Made by a program: the position numbers and the translations under genes
Shown: positions 7,194-15,171 of the stretch, in pieces
Layout: each line of letters opens with the position of its first letter
Position numbering within the stretch: the stretch's first letter is position 1
The notes under the pieces: model-generated
Database searches by the model: none
Told to the model about the DNA's origin: nothing
What the model saw: the letters and a program-made list of their open reading frames with translations, nothing else
Source of the DNA: Rhizobium rhizoryzae
GTDB taxonomy: Bacteria > Pseudomonadota > Alphaproteobacteria > Rhizobiales > Rhizobiaceae
Assembly (NCBI RefSeq): GCF_011046895.1
Contig: NZ_CP049249.1
Coordinates: forward strand, 682,001-746,000
Direction: 5' to 3'
DNA: 64,000 bases

Positions 7194-9381
7194 GCGTACG
7201 AACCTTTCTACCCTGACTTGGCAAAACGAACGTGAAGCGGGCGCCCTTGTCGACCTCGCCCTCCGCCGTGATGCTTCCACTATGCTTCTCAATTATGCGT
7301 CGCACGAAGGCGAGGCCTATACCGGTGCCATCAAAGTCTTCGGCCCGCTGAAGTCGCTGGAAAACGCCGAAGAGCTTTCCGACATAGGCCATATCGAACC
7401 CTACCCCGTTGTCACAAACGCTGTAACGCGTGGCATGCTCTTCGGTTTCGCCCGAGATGGATATCCGCGCAGGACTGCGAGGTCGCGTATACTTGACTGC
7501 GTTTTCGATGAGGTTGTACCAAACCTGCCGAAGCAGCGTTGCATCCCCCCATGCCTGAGGCAGAGATTCAACTGACCACTCGATTGACCTGTCTCCAAAA
7601 TCCATCTGAATGCTCTTCATGACTTCGGCGACAAGTTTGTTCATGTCTACCGGCTTTGACATGATCGGGGCACGACCAAGTTGCGAAAAGTTGAGAAGGT
7701 CATCAACCAGGCGACCGGCAGAGACCGCCGCATCGGAAATGGTTTGCAGGTAATGGCGTGATTTGTCATCGAGCGATGTCTCTCGCTCCCGCAAAAGCTG
7801 GGCGAAACCGACGATATGGCGAAACGGAGCACGAAGATCGTGAGAAACCGAATAGGAAAAGGCCTCCAGCTCCTTGTTGGAGCGCTGCAATTCTCCCGAG
7901 AGTTCCGCCAGTTCCTCTGCTTTGCGCAGGACAATGCCGACAATCGCCTGTCGAAGGTTCTTAGCCGCCTCAATTTCCGCCTCGTCCCATGCAGATGACT
8001 GAAGTCTGACCTGCTCTCGCCAGGCATCGAACGACCTGCGAGGATGAATGCGTCCGCTTTCCTGCACGGACTTATGGGGATTTCCGCCCCACTTCACCGT
8101 CCGTACCAGTTCGGGCCGAAACCAGATCAGCCAGTCGGGCCGCAGTGTGGAAAGTCTGATGGCCAATATACCGCTTGCTGTTTCTGCAAATGCCTCGGCA
8201 GCAACGTATTCAGACGCAAGCTGGTTGGTCGCGACCACGTCACGGCTTTTCTGGCTCAACCACTCCACAAGGCCCTTCAATTCAACGGCAGAGGGACATA
8301 AACCGACAAGCTGGCTGGCCTCTCCGGCATAAAGAACGGCGCCACCTGCGTTGACCTGGCTCAGCAGGAGTTGTTCGTCACGAACCAGATCCGAGCTCCA
8401 GTCGGCGCCCTCCGCCATCTGTCGCAAGAGGGCGGACGTAACCTGTCCAAGCTTGAGACGGCGGGCCACGATTTTAGCGCGATCAAGGGCCTCAATGCGC
8501 ATGGCCAGCGACTGCGCAACCATATCACACGTCTCCCGAATGGCTTGCGGGACATTGTGCGCCCCAACGCCGTGGCACGAAATCAGGCCCCACAGCTGCC
8601 CTTCCACCAGGATGGAGACAGACATGGATGAGCCTGTTCCCATGTTGCGCATATATTCAAGATGAACCGGCGAAACGCTGCGCAGCTGCGCAAAACTCAT
8701 ATCGAGGCGTTCTGCATCAAGAGCATCGTCTGCAGCCAGAATTGGAACAGGAGTATAGCTGGCATCGGGAATGATACGGAGGCGGTTACTTGCGTAGAGG
8801 GCTCGAGCCTGCGCCGGAATGTCGGAGCTTGGGAACCGCAGACCAAGATAAGATGGAAGCATCTCATTGCCAGCCTCCGCCACCACATGTCCATTCCACT
8901 CAGGATCGAACCTGTAGATGAGTGCCCGATCGAAACCTGTAATCTCGTAAACGAACTGCGCCACCGCGTTCAGTGACTGCGTGATATCTGACTCAGATGC
9001 AAGCCTGCGCGTGAAAGACCGAAGCGCACTGAAAACCTCATCAAGAGGCTTGTCGCCCAAAGCTTCAGCCTCGACAATGACCATCTGTTGTGCGCGATGC
9101 GCCGTATAAATGTGCTTCGTTGTCGAGCAGGAATACTGAAGCGAGAACTCTGGAGTGGCATGCCAGGCGCGCAAATGCTGTTGCAGGTCATTCATATGCG
9201 CTGGCAGCCTCCCACCGAGAGACAATTCGCATCCAAGGAAGTCGCCTGAATTTGCGCTCATTCGCACAATGTTCCAGCCATCGGGGTCCAAGACGATGAG
9301 AGCGCCGTGGGGCTGTATGGCTCCCGGCACGTGGATCGGCTCGCGCGCGCAAGCCGCCAGATCATCGTCTGTTGAATTCAC
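7186..9381 (-). CDS. bphP: Bacteriophytochrome sensor histidine kinase
   Basis: 731 residues with the canonical order PAS-GAF-PHY-HisKA-HATPase. C11 in ACAREPIHVPG is the biliverdin-attaching cysteine of bacterial phytochromes. In the GAF domain D187 of PSSDIP, H240 of SPVHLEY and H270 of SCHGV match D207/H260/H290 of the Deinococcus protein with a constant offset of 20. The PHY tongue shows WGGNP and PRRSF. The kinase has SHDLRAPFRH, ENAVKYT, DNGVGF and GTGIGLAF. Start is GTG 9381 with GGAG 8 bases upstream. Red/far-red light sensing via biliverdin is expected; no heme oxygenase gene is adjacent, so the chromophore enzyme must lie elsewhere. Genus-level name is a family symbol only. Confidence 0.95.
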   Translation of the reverse strand: MNSTDDDLAACAREPIHVPGAIQPHGALIVLDPDGWNIVRMSANSGDFLGCELSLGGRLPAHMNDLQQHLRAWHATPEFSLQYSCSTTKHIYTAHRAQQMVIVEAEALGDKPLDEVFSALRSFTRRLASESDITQSLNAVAQFVYEITGFDRALIYRFDPEWNGHVVAEAGNEMLPSYLGLRFPSSDIPAQARALYASNRLRIIPDASYTPVPILAADDALDAERLDMSFAQLRSVSPVHLEYMRNMGTGSSMSVSILVEGQLWGLISCHGVGAHNVPQAIRETCDMVAQSLAMRIEALDRAKIVARRLKLGQVTSALLRQMAEGADWSSDLVRDEQLLLSQVNAGGAVLYAGEASQLVGLCPSAVELKGLVEWLSQKSRDVVATNQLASEYVAAEAFAETASGILAIRLSTLRPDWLIWFRPELVRTVKWGGNPHKSVQESGRIHPRRSFDAWREQVRLQSSAWDEAEIEAAKNLRQAIVGIVLRKAEELAELSGELQRSNKELEAFSYSVSHDLRAPFRHIVGFAQLLRERETSLDDKSRHYLQTISDAAVSAGRLVDDLLNFSQLGRAPIMSKPVDMNKLVAEVMKSIQMDFGDRSIEWSVESLPQAWGDATLLRQVWYNLIENAVKYTRPRSPARISISGETEEHATRYSVCDNGVGFDMAYVGKLFGVFQRLQRAEDFDGTGIGLAFVRRIIEKHSGSITAEGEVDKGARFTFVLPSQGRKVRTLA

Positions 9382-9562
9382 CCAGATTTCTCCATGGCTG
9401 AAGTTGGATCAGAAGCTTCTGAGCTTTGATCGTACGCAATACAGTGCCGCGCATATGCGGTTGGTGTCTGGCAAGATAGCGATGCAGCCACCATTGTAAA
9501 CCGCTGTCCGTCCTATTAGCGATCACGAAATTTAAAGTGACTGGAACCACTTACTCTTAGTT

Positions 9563-10294
9563 TCAGTCAATCAGCCCTCGGCGAATCGCCTCAGCGATTG
9601 CTTGCGTGCGGTTTGTGGCTCCAACCTTCTTCGTCGCATTTTTGATGTAGGTATTGACGGTATCCACCTGATATCCGCTCTCACTTGCTATCTGCTCGCT
9701 TGTCAGACCGCCGGACGCCAATCGGAGACAAGCCACTTCGCCTTGGGAGAGCTTGAGTTCAGTCGCTGCGAATTTTCGCATCAACGGACCAGTAATTTCG
9801 TGATGCGTGGCCTCCGCAATAGCGTTGAGGAAGGCAATTTCGTCAGCGTCAAATGGAACCGAACGCGTGAAACCCACTGACCCATAGACGAGATCGCCTC
9901 TCCGGATGGGGAAGACTGTCCTGTTTCTGACATTGAAGGTCTCCAGCAAATAGGCGAGACGCTCATTGCGAGGGGCATCACTCACGGCTTCGGACTCGAC
10001 CACGACGCGATGCGCCATTTTGCAGGCGATAACAAAAGGATCGGTTAGGTAGAATTTCTCCTCGTAATAGGCTTCCAGAAATGCAGGAGGAAAGTCGGTA
10101 TCGATTGATTGTGCGGTCCCGAAATGAAAGCCCTCGATATCCAGCCCGCTCACCATGACGTAATCGAATTCAACAGCCTTTCGGAGCCGCGCAATGAAGG
10201 CATTGTTGTGGATGAAGCGGTGGCGCGGGACGGAACTGAGATCGACGAAATCGTCCAGGTCGTCCGCACGGCGGAATAGTGGTCGGTTCAACAT
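9563..10294 (-). CDS. LuxR-family regulator with autoinducer-binding-type domain, probable solo
   Basis: 243 residues: N-terminal autoinducer-binding fold (about 30-165) and C-terminal GerE/LuxR helix-turn-helix (about 178-243, containing LSQGEVACLRLASGG and TVNTYIKNATKKVGA). Aligning FPPAFLEAYYEEKFYLTDP with LasR around W60-D73, Tyr and Asp are kept, but the AHL-contacting Trp is Phe. No luxI-type synthase lies in the window. So it is likely a solo receptor, perhaps for a different ligand. ATG 10294 is preferred over the start 13 codons upstream because AGGTG sits 5 bases before it. A 20-bp imperfect dyad lies 47 bases upstream (10341-10360). Confidence 0.85.
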   Translation of the reverse strand: MLNRPLFRRADDLDDFVDLSSVPRHRFIHNNAFIARLRKAVEFDYVMVSGLDIEGFHFGTAQSIDTDFPPAFLEAYYEEKFYLTDPFVIACKMAHRVVVESEAVSDAPRNERLAYLLETFNVRNRTVFPIRRGDLVYGSVGFTRSVPFDADEIAFLNAIAEATHHEITGPLMRKFAATELKLSQGEVACLRLASGGLTSEQIASESGYQVDTVNTYIKNATKKVGATNRTQAIAEAIRRGLID

Positions 10295-10340
10295 GAATTC
10301 ACCTGAGTCTTTGACACATTTCTTGTGCTGCAACTGGTTA

Positions 10341-10360
10341 ATGAATCATAAATCATTCAT
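10341..10360. promoter_or_regulatory. 20-bp imperfect dyad upstream of the LuxR gene (lux-box-sized)
   Basis: ATGAATCATA followed directly by AATCATTCAT; 8 of 10 positions pair. Length and centre match the usual 18-20 bp LuxR operators, though the sequence is not the classical lux box. Autoregulation is inference. Confidence 0.4.
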
Positions 10361-10623
10361 AGTGACTTGAACGACCCGCATCGTAGCCTGCTCCGGATTG
10401 CTTCGAAATAACCAGCCGGATGGATGAAACTGCTCTTAAACAACGAGCGAAAATCGGGTTTTTCATTGGCTATACCGCCACAATATGCTTGCAATATATG
10501 GCAAAAATCTCGTTACCGATCCATTCAAGCACTATTTGATGGGGTCGATCCACAACCTGCCCGATGACAAGTTAAAGCCAAGTCGCATTCCATCAATTTC
10601 GCGCAAGAATGCAACAGGAGATC

Positions 10624-10657
10624 GAGAATCCAATTCTCAGTCAACGGAAAATAGTTG
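10624..10657. promoter_or_regulatory. Two adjacent dyads upstream of the PraR-like gene
   Basis: GAGAAT-CCA-ATTCTC at 10624-10638 is a perfect 6-bp-arm dyad. CAAC-N8-GTTG follows at 10642-10657. They lie 59-92 bases before ATG 10716, a normal operator position. CAAC/GTTG half sites resemble what I recall for R. leguminosarum PraR, but the spacing differs. The bound regulator is not known. Confidence 0.45.
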
Positions 10658-10715
10658 CGTCAGGAACAAAATCGGCGCAATGTACGCACAGGTATATGTT
10701 TTTTCCGGATCTACA

Positions 10716-11141
10716 ATGGTAAAGAAAACTCCAAATCCGATAGATGTTCATGTCGGCTCTCGTATTCGTCTTCGCCGCACTATGCTCGGGATGAGCCAAG
10801 AAAAGCTGGGCGATAGTCTCGGCATTACGTTTCAGCAGGTTCAGAAGTACGAAAAGGGTGCAAATCGCGTCGGCGCAAGCCGTCTCCAGCATATTGCAGA
10901 AATACTGAACGTTCCGATCCCGTTCTTCTTCGAAGGAAGCCCGGGCGCGATGGAAGACGATGGCAAGCAGGAATCCGCCGCTGATTTCATGAATTCCAAA
11001 GAATGCGTTGCGCTTGCTGCTGCTTTTGCGGCCATTGAAGACAAGCGTGTTCGCCAGTCTATTCTGGGGCTTGTTCGTAGTCTTTCCAAAGAACAGTCTG
11101 TACTTGCAGATGTGAGCGATCTGACATTCGCTTCGCACTGA
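10716..11141 (+). CDS. PraR-like XRE-family transcriptional regulator
   Basis: 141 residues with an N-terminal HTH_3 domain (about 10-70): HVGSRIRLRRTMLGMSQ, then LGDSLGITFQQVQKYEKGANRV. This closely follows the rhizobial PraR/SinR-like family, whose members repress biofilm and quorum-sensing genes. The C-terminal half is helical and more divergent. ATG 10716 starts MVKKTPNPID as in the family. The gene is followed after 7 bases by the SARP-type regulator, so it heads the putative peptide operon. Since praR is normally a core gene elsewhere, this may be a paralogue dedicated to the cluster (inference). Confidence 0.88.
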   Translation: MVKKTPNPIDVHVGSRIRLRRTMLGMSQEKLGDSLGITFQQVQKYEKGANRVGASRLQHIAEILNVPIPFFFEGSPGAMEDDGKQESAADFMNSKECVALAAAFAAIEDKRVRQSILGLVRSLSKEQSVLADVSDLTFASH

Positions 11142-11148
11142 GTACATT

Positions 11149-12948
11149 ATGTCCCTACGGCTGACCACTCTGGGCGGCTGCCAATTGCAGGACGAGGCGG
11201 GGCAGACAATTGCCGCGCCTTACCTGTCTCTGGTTTTGCTTGCATACTTGTACTCGTCAGAAACACAGGTTGCGCGCAGGAGCGCTGCCCAACTCATATG
11301 GGCGGGCAATCCCGATGCCGCGTCAACAAACCTTCGTTCCGCCCTGCGCAGATTGTCCCAAGCAATTGGCGAGAACAGGGTGCCCGTTATCGAAGCGGAC
11401 GGCGCCTACCTGACGCTGAATCATCAAGCGCTGACCTGTGACCTGGAATTCGAAACAGCCGAAATCTCTGCCGACAATCTCAACCTTTGCAGCGATGCGG
11501 TCGCCAAGGTCTTTCTACCGCTGGAAGGGCGAACGTCTGCGCAACTTTCCATCTGGGTAAAGGATGTCAGACAGCGTCACGTGGCCCTGCTGCGCCAGCA
11601 ATTCCTGAAGGCGGCCGATAACCCGGAAAAGGTAGCACGCTCAGATCTGAGGCGTGCGGCAGTACTGCTGTTGGAACACGATCCGGGCGATGAAGAGATT
11701 CGACGCCGTATCTCCGTATCCGAGGGGCAGGATCAGCAACGCGTCGCCGCTCAGCCGCGAGAAGCACAGCAGATCATGGCACCTCCACCGTCCGGTGATC
11801 TTTGGACGGTGCCGCGGATAGCACTTCTTCCGCCAGATACGGCAGTCAGTGCACAGAAAGCTGGCTCAGTCGCAAACGCGCTGATTGAAGATCTGACTAT
11901 CGGACTTTGCGCCAGCAGGGCGGTTTCTGTCGTGGCGCCCTATACTTCCGAACGAATTCGGAGTTCACGCGACAAGGCGGCCATTCTCGAGCGCCATAAG
12001 ATTACATACGTTTTGGATACGCAGCGCACCGAGGATGCTCTGTTCGTTCAACTCGTATTCCTGCCGACTGATGAGATCATCTGGGCCACGCGTTTCAAGC
12101 TTGACCCCGGTGAAATTGCGGGTCAGCGACAAACCATAACCGATGCAGTCCAGACGTCTCTGGTCAGACAATTGCATTCGACGCAGACCATGGCTTTGGA
12201 CGTCAGCAGCCAGCCTGAGGCCTACGTTTCCTTTCTCCGGGGATTGCAGGATTTGTCGCACATGTCGCTGCCATCCATAAGACGTGCAAGGCGACACTTC
12301 AAAGCCTCGCTTGAGATTGATCGGAACTTTGCTTCATCGCTTGCTGGTCTTTCGCGGACCTTCAGCATGGAATGGATCCTGACAGCACGCGGCGATCAGG
12401 ACCTGTTGCAACAGGCAGTCAGGCTTGCGGATCAAGCTGTCAACCACAATGGCCAGTCGGCAGGAGCATTCAAGGAAGTCGGTGTCAGTCACTTGTTCAT
12501 GGGACGGATCGATGAAAGTCTTGAGGCTCTGGAAAAGGCTGAAACTTTAAGCCCGCATTATGCGGATGTGCTGTTCAGTCATGCGGATAGCCTGGTCCAT
12601 GCCAGCAAACCTGCAGATGCACTCCGGAAAGTCTTGAATTCGATCGAACTGAACCCCCTGCCCCCGGACCCTTATTTCTGGGCCGCTGCGGGAGCTTGTT
12701 ATTTTCTGGGAGAGTTTGCTCAGGCGCTTGAATTTATCGGACGCATGCGAGACAGCAAACCAGCGGATCGACTAGCAGCGGCTTGCTGGGCCATGCTAGG
12801 TGATGCCGCGAAGGCTCGCACTTACAGACTGCGAGTCCTTAGAAACAACCCGGATTTTGATTTGGAGCGCTGGGTTGCGGTGCTGCCACACAAGGAAAAG
12901 TGGCAGACGGAAATGTATCGTGAGGGGCTTGTTAAAGCCGGTTTTTAA
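11149..12948 (+). CDS. SARP/BTAD-like regulator with TolB-N-like and TPR domains
   Basis: 599 residues. The first about 100 resemble the winged-helix of SARP/OmpR-type regulators (LTTLGGCQLQDEAG, then LRSALRRLSQAIG). Residues about 220-350 resemble the adenylate-cyclase/CadC-associated TolB-N-like region (RIALLPPDTAV, IEDLTIGLCASRAVSVVAPY). From about 360 there are TPR-like helix pairs (EAYVSFLRGL, SLEALEKAETLSP). No transmembrane segment is evident. Proteobacterial proteins of this layout are mostly uncharacterised transcription factors. It lies 7 bases after the PraR-like gene and 11 bases before the candidate precursor gene, pointing to control of the peptide cluster. Confidence 0.8.
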   Translation: MSLRLTTLGGCQLQDEAGQTIAAPYLSLVLLAYLYSSETQVARRSAAQLIWAGNPDAASTNLRSALRRLSQAIGENRVPVIEADGAYLTLNHQALTCDLEFETAEISADNLNLCSDAVAKVFLPLEGRTSAQLSIWVKDVRQRHVALLRQQFLKAADNPEKVARSDLRRAAVLLLEHDPGDEEIRRRISVSEGQDQQRVAAQPREAQQIMAPPPSGDLWTVPRIALLPPDTAVSAQKAGSVANALIEDLTIGLCASRAVSVVAPYTSERIRSSRDKAAILERHKITYVLDTQRTEDALFVQLVFLPTDEIIWATRFKLDPGEIAGQRQTITDAVQTSLVRQLHSTQTMALDVSSQPEAYVSFLRGLQDLSHMSLPSIRRARRHFKASLEIDRNFASSLAGLSRTFSMEWILTARGDQDLLQQAVRLADQAVNHNGQSAGAFKEVGVSHLFMGRIDESLEALEKAETLSPHYADVLFSHADSLVHASKPADALRKVLNSIELNPLPPDPYFWAAAGACYFLGEFAQALEFIGRMRDSKPADRLAAACWAMLGDAAKARTYRLRVLRNNPDFDLERWVAVLPHKEKWQTEMYREGLVKAGF

Positions 12949-12959
12949 AGGAGAAAAGC

Positions 12960-13178
12960 ATGGCAAAATTGATTATTCTGAGCGTCGCGGGTGAAAGCCA
13001 GCTCTATGCAGCGGATCTTGAGGCGGGGACGGTTGTTCCGGTTACCGGTCAGCCCACCGGCGAGCTTGCTTCTCTGATTACCCTTACGCAATCAGGTGCC
13101 GTCGTGACCAAGGGTGTCAAGGCTGCGATCGCGCTTGATTCCTCTTCATCCATCGCTTCGAGCTTCCACGAAAGCTAA
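12960..13178 (+). CDS. Candidate RiPP precursor peptide (72 aa)
   Basis: 72 residues starting at ATG 12960, preceded by a very strong ribosome site (AAAGGAG, 7 bases before). There is no cysteine. Residues 1-58 form a structured-looking, beta-rich leader (MAKLIILSVAGESQLYAADL at the start), and the last residues are flexible and serine-rich: ALDSSSSIASSFHES. It sits immediately before YcaO and TfuA genes, the usual place for the substrate of this enzyme pair. TfuA-partnered YcaO enzymes make backbone thioamides, which do not need Cys; Ser-derived oxazolines are an alternative. No known precursor family was recognised. That it is modified is inference. Confidence 0.75.
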   Translation: MAKLIILSVAGESQLYAADLEAGTVVPVTGQPTGELASLITLTQSGAVVTKGVKAAIALDSSSSIASSFHES

Positions 13179-13185
13179 GAAGTCG

Positions 13186-14352
13186 TTGCTTCTTCGTACC
13201 TGTTCTGCTGCGGAGACTTATTCAAAAGTAGCCGCTTTCCTTCCCAGACTTGGAATTACGCGTGTCGCACGCCAGACGGATCTCGATCGGCTCGGGATTC
13301 CCGTCTGGTGTGCGTTCACGCCGAACGCAAAATCCATCGTCATTGCGAATGGAAAGGGACTCGACGACGACAGCGCGAGAATCTCTGCAATGATGGAAGC
13401 GATTGAAAGATCAATCGCTTCCCAGGCAGCATGCGAGACAATGCGCGCTTCTACAGCAGATCTCCGACGAATCGGACAGGATTTCGATCGGCTCGACTGC
13501 CTCCTCGCCCCCGGGTCGAATGTGCTTCAAGACGATGAGATCATTGATTGGGCATTGGCCAAGGATCTCCTGACGGGAACATATGTCTGGCTGCCCTATG
13601 AGGCGGTCACCATGGACCGAACTATCCTGCGGCCTCGTTATTGGCAAAGTTCAGACGGATTGGCATCCGGCAACACCCAGGCAGAAGCAATACTGCATGG
13701 ATTGCTGGAACGCGTAGAGCGCGATGCGCTGACCCTGTGGGAAGTAGCCCGTGCTCCCTTCCGCTATAAAGAGCGCATCGATCCTGAAACCGGCGGCTCG
13801 GAAATGGTTGGCCTGCTTCGGCGTATTCAACAGGCGCAGATGCAGATCGCGATTTTCGACATTACCAACGATACAGGAATCCCTGTCGCGTGCGCCATGC
13901 TCGGACCACAACGGCTTGATGGTCGAGGCTTGCGACATGTCGATATCACGCTCGGCGCAGGGGCGGGACTTTCGCTGGAGGCTGCGGCGATACGCGCCGT
14001 GACAGAGGCGGCACAGTCTCGAATGACCTTCATCGCAGGCGCTCGAGATGATCTCTTTCCGGAACTATACCAGCGTCCACTCTCGGATGACCATAAATGC
14101 GCATTCGAGAGCCGGTGCAAGACAACGCTATCGGATTCACGGCTTACCGATGTTCACTCTCCGGAACAGGCGCTCGATCTTGTTCTTTCAACCTTGCAGA
14201 CATCAGGCCAGAAAAAGCTCTATGCCGTCGACCTGACCCCTGGCTGGCTGCCGGTATCAGTCGTTAAAGTTGTGGCGCCGGATCTCGAAAACCCGGAGGG
14301 CGAGCGACGAACCCGTTATGGCGCACGGGCTTTGTCGAGGGCTCTGCAATGA
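13186..14352 (+). CDS. YcaO-domain ATP-dependent peptide cyclodehydratase/thioamide synthetase
   Basis: About 388 residues. The three YcaO ATP/Mg motifs are present: NGKG (55-58) with SAMMEAIE (67-74); QAEAILHGLLERVERD (165-180); and EAAAIRAVTEAAQSR (265-279). The C-terminus (NPEGERRTRYGARALSRALQ) lacks the PxPxP end of azoline-forming YcaOs, which fits the TfuA-dependent thioamidation class. There is no N-terminal RRE/E1-like leader-binding domain. The start is uncertain: TTG 13186, 7 bases after the precursor stop, best matches where YcaO homology begins and could use coupled translation; GTG 13114 in the same frame would overlap the precursor gene by 65 bases. The stop overlaps the tfuA start as ATGA. 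Confidence 0.9.
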   Translation: MLLRTCSAAETYSKVAAFLPRLGITRVARQTDLDRLGIPVWCAFTPNAKSIVIANGKGLDDDSARISAMMEAIERSIASQAACETMRASTADLRRIGQDFDRLDCLLAPGSNVLQDDEIIDWALAKDLLTGTYVWLPYEAVTMDRTILRPRYWQSSDGLASGNTQAEAILHGLLERVERDALTLWEVARAPFRYKERIDPETGGSEMVGLLRRIQQAQMQIAIFDITNDTGIPVACAMLGPQRLDGRGLRHVDITLGAGAGLSLEAAAIRAVTEAAQSRMTFIAGARDDLFPELYQRPLSDDHKCAFESRCKTTLSDSRLTDVHSPEQALDLVLSTLQTSGQKKLYAVDLTPGWLPVSVVKVVAPDLENPEGERRTRYGARALSRALQ

Positions 14353-15053
14353 AGATCGTCTTTGTAGGCCCTACCCTTCCCGATGCTGCCACGCAAACTG
14401 GCAATGGTACCAACGTCATCATCGCACCGCCTGCAAAGCAGGGAGATGTCATGAACGCCGTTTCCGCTGGCGCGACCGTCATCGGCATCGTAGATGGTTA
14501 TTTCGAATATGTTGCTCCGGTGTGGCATAAGGAAATTCTCTACGCCCTCAGTTCCGGTTGCACGGTATTGGGTGCTGCAAGCATGGGAGCTCTCAGGGCT
14601 TGTGAATGCGCCGCCTTTGGCATGCGAGGCATCGGCCGGATCTTTGAGGATTACCGCGAAGGCGTGCGGTTTGATGATGGCGATGTGGCGCTTCTGCACG
14701 GCCCCGCCGAGCTGAACTATCCGCCCCTTACCATTCCGCTCGTCAATGTTGATGCAACGCTTGGCAAGGCGCTTGAGCGATCCTTCATCGATGAGCATGA
14801 GAGAGACGCTCTGGCTTCGGCCTCGCGCGCCCTCTTTTTCAAAGAGCGAACCTGGAAACGGATTGCACAGGAAAGCGCCTTTCCGACGGACCGGCTACGT
14901 GAAATGCTTGCCGACTGCTCTGTCGATCAGAAGCGCGAGGATGCTTTGATGCTCATGCGTGAGCTTCAGCGTTGCGAAGACAGTCGCGGGGCTTCGCCTG
15001 GATGGAGCTTCCATACCACGCCAACATGGCGGCGCCTCTATGGAGAAATATGA
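14349..15053 (+). CDS. TfuA-like protein, YcaO partner
   Basis: 234 residues with the TfuA core: KIVFVGPTLP at the start, IGIVDGYFE followed by VWHKEILYAL, then GAASMGALRACE and FGMRGIGRI with Y and G of DYREGVR. TfuA proteins (named from trifolitoxin producers) pair with YcaO enzymes and are thought to deliver sulfur for backbone thioamides, as for McrA thioglycine in methanogens and for thioviridamide-type peptides. The start ATG overlaps the ycaO stop by 4 bases. The family is clear; the chemistry in this cluster is inference. Confidence 0.9.
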   Translation: MKIVFVGPTLPDAATQTGNGTNVIIAPPAKQGDVMNAVSAGATVIGIVDGYFEYVAPVWHKEILYALSSGCTVLGAASMGALRACECAAFGMRGIGRIFEDYREGVRFDDGDVALLHGPAELNYPPLTIPLVNVDATLGKALERSFIDEHERDALASASRALFFKERTWKRIAQESAFPTDRLREMLADCSVDQKREDALMLMRELQRCEDSRGASPGWSFHTTPTWRRLYGEI

Positions 15054-15171
15054 GCAATTAAAACTTTATTTCAGCAATGCGGAAACGCGTTCGACGTGTG
15101 CAACGCTTTTGCAACGCGCCTGCAACGCAAAGCTATGCAATGGTTCCAACAGTTGGAACGAGGCAGGCTCA
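15040..15171 (+). promoter_or_regulatory. Repeat-rich stretch between tfuA and the small downstream gene
   Basis: Three direct copies of TGCAACGC at 15099, 15110 and 15121 repeat every 11 bases, one helical turn. They fall in different reading frames, so they are not a protein repeat. GTTCCAA-CAG-TTGGAAC, a perfect dyad, follows at 15143-15159, 12 bases before ATG 15172. An in-frame ATG at 15040 (overlapping the tfuA stop) would extend the small gene through this DNA, but the DNA-level repeats argue for a control region. Confidence 0.55.

Larger units (their letters stand above)
10295..10715. promoter_or_regulatory. 421-bp divergent intergenic region, LuxR gene versus PraR-like/RiPP cluster
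   Basis: AT-rich, no supported gene. An open frame on the + strand joins the PraR-like gene from 10485 but its first 77 codons show no domain and no ribosome site, so it is treated as leader. It contains the dyads listed at 10341-10360, 10624-10638 and 10642-10657. Confidence 0.6.

Noticed and set aside
10485..10715. 77-codon N-terminal extension of the PraR-like regulator
   Set aside because: Family members begin at the equivalent of ATG 10716, and the upstream part contains operator-like dyads.
15040..15171. N-terminal extension of the small downstream protein starting at the tfuA stop
   Set aside because: Kept only as an alternative: the 11-bp-phased repeats and dyad point to a control region, though overlap with the tfuA stop (ATGGAGAAATATGA) leaves some doubt.
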